NCBI GenBank assembly: GCA_030685215.1
Contig: JAUXQB010000118.1
Coordinates: 1 to 47,837 of the forward strand
Direction: 5' to 3'
Source: Actinomycetota bacterium
GTDB taxonomy: Bacteria > Actinomycetota > Acidimicrobiia > Acidimicrobiales > Ilumatobacteraceae
DNA length: 47,837 bases
Part shown: piece by piece, positions 17,488-27,800 of the stretch
Numbering within the stretch: the first letter of the stretch is position 1
How the letters are laid out: each line of letters begins with the position of its first letter
The notes under the pieces: model-generated
What the model saw: only the letters and a program-made list of their open reading frames with translations
Told to the model about the DNA's origin: nothing
Database searches by the model: none
Program-made: the position numbers and the translations under genes

Positions 17488-18620
17488 GGCGTGGCCTGAC
17501 GGCCGGCGATCTCGATGAGCACGTCGGCGAGGCGATTGGCGTTGATGCCGGCGTCGAAGTGCGAGCGGACGAGTTCGTGTGCCGAGCCACCGAGACGGGC
17601 GCGCAGCGCCGGGTCGGTGATGAGCCGGCGCAGTGCCGACTCGAGACGGTCGGCGTCGCCGACCGGGATGAGCAGGCCGGTGCGCTCGTCATCGACGATC
17701 TCGCGGATGGCGCCGACATCGGTGGAGACGACCGCCAGACCCACCTCGCCGGCTTCGGCGAGCACCATCGGGAGGCAGTCGCCGAGCGTGGGGAGGCAGA
17801 AGATGTGCGACGAGTGGTAGAGCGCGATGAGATCGGCGCTGTTCGGCTTCATGCCGCGATGCACGACGATGCCTGGCTCCGACGCGAGCTCGCCGGTGGT
17901 GACCATGTGCAGCTCGAAGGGCGGCAACGAGTCGTCGCGCAGCAGTCGCCGGACGACGTCGAGCAGCATCGGGGCACCTTTGCGCACCAGGTCGCCACCG
18001 ACGAACAGGATCTTGATGACGGTGTCGTCGGGCGGCGCGCCCGACCGCTTCCACTGCTCGACGTTGACGCCGGGAGCGATGACCGTGACGCGCTCGGGTG
18101 TGACGCCGTACTGGTCGACGAGACCGTCGCGCGCCCATTCGGACCACGCGACGATGTGGCGTGCTCGGCCGTACGCACGCTTCGCGGCTCGCTTCTTCCA
18201 CCACTCGACGGGTCCGGTGGAGCGGCGGTGCTCGTAGTGCTCGCCGAACTCGTCGTACTGCTCGCCGGTGGCATCGAGCGACACGACCGTGGGGATCCGT
18301 TCCATCCACCTGCGGAGCATGAAGGTGGGCACCTGCGTGTGGACGAACATCACGTCGATGTCGGTCTTGCGGGCCTCGGCACGGAGCGCCCGGCGTGCTC
18401 GCACCCCCGATCTGATCGTCCAGTTCGAGTATCCGGGTATCCAGGAGGCCCACCCGGGCATCTCATAGGGAATGTGCACGAAGGTGGGGATCAGACGAGG
18501 GTGGTGGGCGAGAATGGTGTTCAGGTTCTGCCCGAAGGTGACGTGGCCCAGGGTCTGCTCGATGACGAATGCAGCCTGTACGGGGCGATCAGCCGAAGGG
18601 GAGGAACTCGAATTCGTCAT
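17484..18620 (-). CDS. Glycosyltransferase family 4 (FVxEQxxGH-type)
   Basis: A 378-residue GT4. The N-terminus AAFVIEQTLGHVTFGQNL and the later APGVNVEQWKR and LFVGGDLVRKGAPMLLDVV match the gene at 1398-2516, so both belong to one subfamily. The EX7E region is LGDCLPMVLAEAGEVGLAVV. It is the first gene of a minus-strand pair whose leader includes the palindrome at 18663-18677, and it is divergent from the megasynthase. Paired control of glycosylation and synthase genes is plausible. The start is ATG 18620; GGAG lies 13 bases upstream, too far to be a strong ribosome site. Confidence 0.87.
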   Translation of the reverse strand: MTNSSSSPSADRPVQAAFVIEQTLGHVTFGQNLNTILAHHPRLIPTFVHIPYEMPGWASWIPGYSNWTIRSGVRARRALRAEARKTDIDVMFVHTQVPTFMLRRWMERIPTVVSLDATGEQYDEFGEHYEHRRSTGPVEWWKKRAAKRAYGRARHIVAWSEWARDGLVDQYGVTPERVTVIAPGVNVEQWKRSGAPPDDTVIKILFVGGDLVRKGAPMLLDVVRRLLRDDSLPPFELHMVTTGELASEPGIVVHRGMKPNSADLIALYHSSHIFCLPTLGDCLPMVLAEAGEVGLAVVSTDVGAIREIVDDERTGLLIPVGDADRLESALRRLITDPALRARLGGSAHELVRSHFDAGINANRLADVLIEIAGRQATP

Positions 18621-18662
18621 GAACGTGCAAAGTCTCCGTGAGCTGATCGACGAGTTCGGTCA

Positions 18663-18677
18663 CATCTCACAGAGATG
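18663..18677. promoter_or_regulatory. Palindrome in the divergent GT4/megasynthase intergenic region
   Basis: CATCTC-ACA-GAGATG is a perfect 6-bp inverted repeat with a 3-base loop. It lies 43-57 bases upstream of the GT4 start and about 175 bases upstream of the synthase start, within a 232-bp gap that is noticeably less GC-rich than its surroundings. It could be an operator or an RNA hairpin in the GT4 leader. A -10-like TAAAGT at 18785-18790 may serve the synthase, but I see no convincing -35. Confidence 0.35.
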
Positions 18678-18814
18678 GACCGTTTCAGTTCTCGGTGACG
18701 TTGGCCGATAGAACCGAAGCGAAAGACGCCTGCGTAGGACACTACATCTCCGTTCCACGCTGTACTGCACAAACCAACTACGGATAAAGTCCGGGCCAGC
18801 CGGAGGACACGGTG

Positions 18815-18856
18815 ATGAACACAGAAATCTGCTCGCAGTCTCGGAGGATTCCGTGA
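18815..18856 (+). CDS. Possible 13-codon leader ORF before the megasynthase
   Basis: ATG 18815-18817 is preceded by GGAGG (18802-18806) at a normal 8-base distance. It reads MNTEICSQSRRIP and stops at TGA 18854-18856, overlapping the synthase GTG (18853) in the GTGA manner. The synthase has its own GGAGG at 18843-18847, inside this ORF. The arrangement would couple synthase translation to the leader. It is short, so chance cannot be excluded. Confidence 0.4.
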   Translation: MNTEICSQSRRIP

Positions 18857-21800
18857 GCCGCGACGTCCACGGAGGGGTCTTGACCAGTATCGCATTCATC
18901 GGCGACGAGTCGCTCCTGATCGAGTGCGCCACCACTGCACGTGCTGCCGGCGCCTCGGTCGTCGCGGTCTCCACGCGCAGCGCCATCGTGCGCGAGCGCG
19001 CGGAGAGCGAAGGCTTCCGCGTCGTCGCGTCCGACGAGCTGCTCGGCCTGCTGGTCGAGCAGCCGGTCGATGTGCTGTTCAGCATCGCCAACGAGTACGT
19101 GGTGAGCGACGACATCATCGGTCAGGTCGGCCTCGCGGTGAACTTCCACGACGGTCCACTGCCCGACTACAAGGGTCTCGCGGTCACCACCTGGGCTCTC
19201 TTCCACGGCGAACCACGCCATGCGGTCACCTGGCACACCATGACCACCGAGGTCGACGCCGGCGAGATCGTGCTCGCCGAGTCGTTCGACATCGCACCCG
19301 ACGAGACCGCCTTCTCGCTCAACGCCCGCTGCTACGAGACCGCGCTGCGCACCTTCCCCGACGTGCTGCGGCTGGTGATGAGCGACCAACCGGTCCTCTC
19401 CGCCCAGGCCGATCGGCCGGGAACGTGGTTCGGCCGCTACCAGCGCCCGATCGTGCTGCTCGACCCCACCCTGCCTGCCGTCGAGCTCGACCGAGCGGTG
19501 CGTTCGCTGGCCCTCGGGCCGCGCATCCGCAACCGCCTCGGTGCGGTGCGCTGGGTCGTCGGCGATCGTGCACTGCTCGTCGCGGCCACCGAGGTCGTCG
19601 CCGCATCGGGTCGCCCGGTCGGCACGGTCGTGCTCACCGACCGTGGCGTGCAACTGGCCACCGCCGACGGCGACCTGCTCGTCACCGAGCTCACCACGCT
19701 CGACGGCGACGACCTGCAGCCCGACGCTCTCGCCGCGCTGGTCGGCCAGGCACCGACCACCGACCCGGCACTGCTCGAGCGCCTCGTCGGCGCCGACGAG
19801 CACTTCGCCCGCCACGAGACGTTCTGGCTCGAGCGCCTCGGCCGGTTCCACGACGCGCGGCCCACCCACCTGCACCTCGACGGGCAGCATCCCTGGTCGC
19901 GTGCCACGGTGCCGGCACCCGCGGGTGCAGATCCGGCCGATGTGCTCGCTGCCGTGCTCACCTGGTGGAGCCGCACGTCGAACAGCCCGGCGGTCTGGTT
20001 CGACCTGAGCGACGACACCATCGAGCAGTTCGTCGGCTCGTTGGCTCCGCTGGTCTCGCGCCCGCTCGGCCACTTCGTGCTGCGCGCCGGCGACGGCGTC
20101 GACGACACCCTGCAGACGGCGAGCGCCGCGGTGGCCGAGGAGCTGCAGACCCTCGCGCGGCGTGGGCCGTACTTGCACGACCTCGTCGGCCGCAGCCCCG
20201 TCACTCGCCATCACGCCATCACACCGTCGCTGCGCCTTCGCATCGGCGCCCCCGACATCGCCGCCGGCGACACCGGCGCGGACCTCCCGTTCCTCTTCGA
20301 GGCGGCCATCGACCCGGTCGACGCGTCGCTCACCGTGGTGGCCAGGTCGGCCACCACGGCCGAATTGCAGCGCGCTGCCGAGCAGATCGCCGCGCTCGTG
20401 CACGCGGCCTGCGCGGCCCCCGACGCGTCGCTGCTCTCGCTCGACCTGCTGGGCCCGAGCGAACGCGCGCTGCTCGACTCGTGGAACGCCACCGAGTTCA
20501 GTCACGACCGCACCGCCACCATCGATCGCCAGTTCCGTGAGCAGGCCGGTCGCACCCCCGACGCACCTGCCGTCACCTGTGCGAACGTCACGCTCACCTA
20601 CGCCGAACTGCTCGACGCCGTCGACCGTTTCGCCGCGCGGCTGCAGCAGGCCGGCGCCACTCGCGGCAGCCTGGTCGGCGTCGCGCTCGAACGCAACGTC
20701 GACCTGATGGTCGCGCTGCTCGGCATCCTCAGCGTCGGCTCCGCCTACGTGCCACTCGACCCGGGGTACCCCGAGGAGCGCCTGGCGTACATGGTGTCCG
20801 ACTCCGGTCTGCAGGTGCTGGTCGCCGCGCCGGAGGTCGCCGAACGCATCGGCGGACGCGATCTCACGGTGCTCAGTCCGTCGGCCACGGATCCGGCGGC
20901 GTCGGCCCCGGTCGCGACCCACGCCGGCGACGACATCGCCTACGTCATCTACACGTCGGGTTCCACCGGCCGCCCGAAGGGCGTGATGCTCGAGCATCGC
21001 AACGTGGTGAACTTCTTCGCCGCGATGGACGCGGTGATCGATCACGACCCGCCGGGCACCTGGCTCGCGGTCACCAGCCTGTCGTTCGACATCTCCGTGC
21101 TCGAACTGCTGTGGACCGTCACGCGCGGCTTCGAGGTGGTCATCCAGCAGTTCGGCATCACGTCGTCGGGCGCTGCGCCCGCCAGTTCGGCTGTCGCGGG
21201 TTCCACACGCGCCGCGACCGCACGTCCCCGCACCAGCAACAGCCGGCCCACCAACCTCAGCCTGTTCTTCTTCGCCGCCGGCGACGCCGTCGCCTCCGAC
21301 GGGTATCGCCTGCTGCGCGACAGCTCGCAGTACGCCGATCAGCACGGCTTCGAAGCGGTGTGGCTGCCCGAACGGCACTTCCACGAGTTCGGCGGCGCGT
21401 ACCCCAACCCGTCGGTGCTCGCGTCCGCCGTCGCCGTGCTCACCTCGCAGATCCACATCCGCGCCGGCAGCGTGGTGCTGCCGCTGCACCCGTCGGCACG
21501 AGTGGCCGAGGAGTGGGCGGTCGTCGACAACCTGTCGCAGGGCCGTGTCGGCATCTCGTTCGCCCCCGGCTGGCAGCCCAACGACTTCGTCCTCAACCCG
21601 AGCGGCTACCTCACTGCGCGCGACAACCTGCAGACTCGCATCGACGAGGTGCGCGCCCTCTGGCGCGGCGATCGCGTCGACATGGTCGGCCACGACGATG
21701 CGATGGTGAGCGTGCGCACGTTGCCGCGCCCGGTGCAGCCCGAGCTACCTGTGTGGCTCACCTCCGCCGGCACCACCAAGACGTTCGAGAAGGCCGGCGA

Positions 21801-24800
21801 GATGGGCCTCAACCTGCTCACGCATCTGCTCGGCCAGTCGATCGAGCAGCTCGCCGACAACATCGAGGTGTATCGATCGGCGTGGCGCGCCGCCGGCCAC
21901 GCCGGCGAGGGCCGCATCACCGTCATGCTCCACACGTTCCTGTGCGACGACAGCGCCACCGCGAAGGAGAAGGCCGAGCTGCCGATGAAGCGCTACCTGG
22001 GCACGGCCACCGGCCTGCTCAAGAACATGGCGTCGGCGTTCCCCACCTTCGCCAATGCGGGCGTGTCGGCCGACGAGGCGTTCCGGTCGCTGTCGGACTC
22101 CGAGATGGACGAACTGCTCACCGTCGCTGCTGCTCGCTACCTCGACACCAGCGGCCTGTTCGGCAACACCGCCGACGCGCTGGCGATGGCCGAGGAGCTG
22201 TCGGCCATGGGCGTCGACGAACTGGCCTGCCTCATCGACTTCGGCATCGACACCGACGACGTGCTCGACTCGCTGCCCTTGCTCGGCGAGCTCAAGCAGC
22301 GCCTGGCCGAGATGTCCACCGATCCTGCGGTCGGGTCCACCGTCGAGTCCGTCGCTGACGTCACCGATCAGAGCGTCGCCGGCCTCGTCGCACGCCACTC
22401 CATCACTCACCTGCAGTGCACGCCGTCGCTGGCGGCGATGCTGATGGCCGAGCCGGCCGATCGCGCCGCACTCGGTGCCATCAAGCACCTGATGGTCGGT
22501 GGCGAGGCGCTGCCCGAGAAGCTCGGCTCCGAGCTGCGCGAGGCGGTGTCCGGCCGCTTCACCAACATGTACGGCCCCACCGAGACCACCATCTGGTCGC
22601 TCGTCCACGAGATCGAGCACGCGCCGGTGGGCCCGGTGCCCATCGGCCGGCCCATCGCCAACACCTCGCTGCACATCCTCGACCCAGCGGGTCGACCGGT
22701 GCCCGTGCGTGCACTCGGCGAGCTCCACATCGGCGGTGAAGGCGTGGCACGTGGCTACCTCGGCCGCGACGACCTCACGCAGCAGCGGTTCGTCGACCGC
22801 CACCCGCACGGCCGGCTGTACGCCACCGGCGACCTCGCCCGGTTCGGCGATGACGGCGTCGTCGAGTTCGCCGGACGAGTCGACTTCCAGGTCAAGATCC
22901 GCGGTCACCGCATCGAGCTCGGCGAGATCGAGGCACACCTCGACTCGCACGGCAGCGTCGAGCGCTCCGTCGTGGTCGCCCGCGGCGACGCGGCCGACGC
23001 GCGGCTCATCGCGTTCGTCGTGCCGGCGCACGGCGCCGAGATCGACGAGCCGCTGCTGCGCAAGCACGTCGCGTCCACCCTGCCCGACGTGATGGTGCCC
23101 GACTTCGTGGTGGCCATCGCCGCGCTGCCGCTCACCCCGAACGGCAAGGTCGACCGGGCGGCGCTGCCCGCCGATGTGCGCCGCGGTGGCGCCGTTGCGC
23201 CGCGGTGGCGCCGTTGCGTCGCTCTCGGAGGTCGCCGCCCCCAAGGACGATCTGGAACGGCTGGTCGCCGACGTGTGGACCGAGCAGCTGGGTCGGGCGG
23301 TGGGTCGCTCCGACAACTTCTTCGACATCGGCGGTCACTCGTTGCTCGCAGTCGCAGTGTTCCGCAAGCTGCAGCAGGTCACCGGATTGAAGATCGCGCT
23401 CACCGACGTGTTCCGCTACCCGACTGTGGCCGGCTTCGCCGTCTACCTGCAGCAGCTCCGCACCCGCGCCGAGGGCGCGAGCGCGGCGGGCGACGACGGT
23501 GTCGACCACGCCGCCGACGTCGGTTCCGACCGTGGCGCGAAGCGGCGGATGATGCTCGAGCGCCGTCGCGGTGGCGACACCAGTGGCAAGGAGCCCGGCC
23601 GATGAGCGGCATCGACGAGATCTCCGACACCGACATCGCCATCGTCGGCATGGCCGGGCACTTCCCCGGCGCGCCCGACGTCGACCAGCTGTGGCAGCGC
23701 GTGGCGGCCGGCGACGACTGCCTCACCGACCTCTCGCTCGACGACCTCGAGGCGGAAGGTGTGCCGCGGTCCGATGCGACGGCGTCGAACTACGTGCGAC
23801 GCTCGGGTGTGCTCCGCGAGGTCGAGTACTTCGACCCCGGCTTCTTCGGCATCGGCCCGCGCGACGCGGCCATCATGGACCCGCAGCACCGCCACTTCAT
23901 GGAGTGCGCGTGGGAGGCACTCGAGGCGGCGGGCGTCGTGCCCGAGCGCTTCGACGGCGCCATCGGAGTGTTCGCCGGCTGCGGCATGAACACCTACCTG
24001 CTCAACAACCTGCTCGCGGACCCGGACCTGCTGCGTCGGTTGGGCTGGTTCCTGTTGCGCCACACCGGCAACGACAAGGACTTCCTGGCCACCACGGTGT
24101 CGTACCGTCTCGACCTGCGCGGCCCGTCCATCAACGTGCAGACCGCGTGTTCCACCTCACTGGTCGCGGTGCACCTCGCGGTGCAGAGCCTGCTCGCCAT
24201 CGAGTGCGACGTCGCCCTCGCCGGCGGGGTCACCATCGAAGCGCCGCACCGCGTCGGCTACCACTACCAGGAGGGCGAGATCCTCTCGCCCGACGGTCGC
24301 TGCCGAGCGTTCGACCTCGCCAGCGCCGGCACGGTGCTCACCAGCGGCGCGGGTGCCGTGGTGCTGCGCCGCCTCACCGACGCGTGGGACGACGGCGACC
24401 CCATCCTCGCGGTCATCAAGGGCTCGGCGGTCAACAACGACGGCGCGCGCAAGGTCTCGTACCTGGCCCCGAGCGTCGATGGGCACGCCGATGTGGTGAA
24501 GGAGGCCCTCGCCGTCGCCGGCGTGGGCGCTCGCGATCTGCAGCTGGTGGAAGCGCACGGCACCGGCACACCCGTCGGCGACCCCATCGAGGTCGCCGCG
24601 CTCACCGAGGCGTTCCGTGCGTCCACCGACGACACCGGCTTCTGCCGGCTGGTGTCGACCAAGCCCAACATCGGTCACCTCGACACCGCGGCGGGCGTCG
24701 CCAGCCTCATCAAGGTCGTGCAGTCGATGCGTCACCAGACGCTGCCGCCGATCGCCAACTTCACCGGCCCCAGCCCGCTGCTCGATCTCGCGGCCACGCC

Positions 24801-27800
24801 CTTCCTGCTCTCCGGCGATGCCAGCGAATGGCCGGGCGATCGTGTGCGCCGCGCCGGCATCAGCTCGCTCGGGGTGGGCGGCACCAACGCGCACGTCGTG
24901 GTCGAAGAGGCGCCGCAGCGCGACGCGCTGCCCGCGTCCGCCCCGGAACAGGTGCTCGCACTCTCCGGTCGCGACGACCAAGCCGTGGCCGACGCCGCCG
25001 AGAAGCTGGCCGCGCATCTCGAGGCACATCCCGAGATCGACCTCGGCGATGTCGCCTTCACGCTCGCCACTCGTCGCCGGCACCACTCGGTGCGTCGCGT
25101 GGTGGCCGCCACCGATCGGGCGCATGCCGTCGACCAGTTGCGCCGAATCGATCGCGGTCGCTCGTTCCAGCAGCACAGCAGCGAAACCGCACCCGAGGTG
25201 GCGTTCCTCTTCCCCGGAGGCGGATCGCAGTACACGAGCATGGCCGCTGGGCTCGACCACCGCTTCTCCGTCTTCCACGACGTGATGAGCGACGGTCGGC
25301 GGAAGGTCCGCGAGCTGTCGGGCATCGACCTCGCACCGTTCCTCGCTGCCGACTCCGAGCTCGACGGCCTCGACGCGCCCACCGTGGCGCTGCCGTCGGT
25401 GTTCCTCACGTCGCTCGCCCTCGCTCGCCAGTGGATGGCATGGGGCGTGCAGCCCAGCAGCTACATCGGACACAGCCTGGGCGAGTACGTGGCCGCACAC
25501 TTGGCCGGCGTGCTCAGCTTCGACGACGCCATCCAGCTCGTGGTCACACGAGCCGGCCTGATGGAGCGCGTCGGCGGCCCCGGTGCCGCGATGCTCGTCG
25601 TCCCGCTCGACGAGGCGGCGGCGCGCGAACTGCTCACCGACAACGTCTCGCTCGCCGTGGTCAACACGGCCGAGGAGTGCGTGCTCGCCGGTCGCGCCGA
25701 CGACATCACGCTCATCGAGAAGCAGCTGCTCGACCGCGGTGAGCAGGGCACGCTCATCCCGCTCGCAGCTGCAGCCCACAGCCTGCTGCTCGACCCCGTG
25801 CTCGACGAGTTCCGCAGCGTGGTGGAGCGCACCACGCTGTCGGCCCCCACCACTCGCTACATGTCGAACCTCTCGGGCACCTGGATCACCGCCGAGCAGG
25901 CCACGGATCCCGGCTACTGGGTGAGCCACCTGCGCAACACGGTTCGTTACGCCGACAACCTGAACGTGGCACTCGCCGACGCTCCGACGGTCACCGTCGA
26001 GCTCGGTCCGGGTCAGTCGCTGTCGTCGTACGCCCGGCGCAGCGCACATTCTCCCGTGGCCGCCATCGCAGCGCTTCGTCATCCGCGCCAGCAGGTCGAC
26101 GACACGGCGTACACGCTGAACGCGTTCGCCTCGCAGTGGGCCGCCGGTGTGCCGGTGCAGCTCGACACGCTCATCGGCAGCGATCGGCGAGCACTCACGC
26201 TGCCCACCTACGCCTTCCAGCGGCAGCGCTACTGGATCGACCCCCCGGCGCGTTCGGCGGCGCTGCTCGCACACGCCGGCACGTCGCAGGGCGTCGCGGT
26301 CGCGGAGCGGCAGGGGCAGCACGACGTGGCGCTGGTGCGCTACGAGAAGCCCTCGCAGATGTGGTGGCAGCCGGTGTGGGAGCCCGCGGCCTCGCTCGGC
26401 GACACGCCGCCACGGGCTCGCCGCTGGTGGGTCGTCGGCACCGACGGCGACCCGCTCCACGAAGCGCTGTGCGCAGCGCTCACCACCCGCGGGTTCGAGA
26501 TCCATCGTGCGCACGCGCCACTGCTGGCCGACTCGTTCGACCTCGCCGATCACGACGGCGTGCTCATCGTCGGCGACGAGCTGAGCGACCCGCTCGACGT
26601 CGACCACGCCGTGAGCACCTGGCTCGGTGTCGGGCTCGATGCAGTCCGCGCACTCGGCGGCGCCGCCACGCTCGGGCACCGTCTCGCCTTCGTGTCACGC
26701 GGGGCGTTCGGCCTCGACGCCGCGGCAACGCGCCCCGTCGACGCGCTGGCACTCGGTGCCGCGGCCGTCGCACCGCACGAGTACCCCGACCTCGACACGG
26801 TGCTCATCGACATCGTCACCGGTGCCGACGAGACGGTGATCCTCGAGTCGACCATCGATGCACTCGTCGACGAGCTCGGGCGCGGCAGCAACCGCGTGGT
26901 GGCACTGCGCGACGGTCAGCGACTGGTGCCGGTGGAGCGGAAGTTCGATCAGGCCGACGACCTCGACGACGCCTCGTCGGTCGTTCCCGGTGGCACCTAC
27001 CTCGTCACCGGTGGCCTCGGCGCCATCGGTCATACGCTCGCCGCGCACCTCGCCAAGGTGGGCGCCAACCTCGTCGTCGTCACCAGTTCCCCGTTGCCGA
27101 GCGGCGACGCTCGCGACGAATGGATCCGATCGCACGGCCCGATGGAGGCCACCAGCCAGCGTCTGCGACGACTCGCAGAGCTGGAAGCGATGGGCGGCGG
27201 TGTCGAAGTGGTCGTGGCCGATCTCGCCCGTCCGGCGGGCATCGCTGCGGCGCTCGACCACGCGGTGGCCACGTTCGGCCGCATCGACGGTGCGGTGCAC
27301 GCCGCCGGCACGCTGTGCGACCGGTTGATCGGCCTCGTCGAGCCGCGCGACATCGAAGAGGTCATCGGTGTGAAGGCCCGCGGCGCGGTCACGCTCACCA
27401 GCGAGCTGCAGCAACGCGGTGCCTCGCTGCTCGTGCTCATCTCCTCCACCAGCACCGCGCTCACCCCCGCGGGCCAGGTGGCCTACGTCGCGGCGAACGC
27501 CGTGCTCGACTCCCTGGCCGGCGCCCACGACCACCTGCGCGTCGTCACCCTGAACTACGGCGTCTGGAGCGACATCGGCATGGCCGAGCGCGCCTCGCGT
27601 CGCGAGCGGCTGGGCCTCGGCGACGGCGAGCCGTTGGTGCACCCGGTGTTCGAAGAGCGCACCACGCACGACGACGGTGCCGTCGACGTCTTCGGTCACC
27701 TCGTCGCCGGCCAGTGGCTGCTCGACGAGCATCGCACGGTCGACGGTCAGGCCATCCTGCCCGGCACCGGCCACCTCGAACTGCTGCTGGCCGCATCCGA

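Noticed and set aside
18778-21693. Long open frame on the minus strand (about 970 codons) opposite the formyltransferase/A domain region
   Set aside because: It lies entirely antisense to a protein with clear domain motifs. It is composed of Arg, Gly, Val, Asp and His in the pattern produced by GC-rich third positions, and shows no recognisable motif.
23178-23605. Programmed ribosomal frameshift as explanation of the displaced PCP
   Set aside because: There is no slippery heptamer or stimulatory structure. An exact 19-bp duplication fully explains the shift.
24157-26679. Open frame of 840 codons on the minus strand opposite the KS-AT domains
   Set aside because: It is a shadow of the PKS. 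Plus-strand KS and AT catalytic motifs are perfect, while this frame has no domain.
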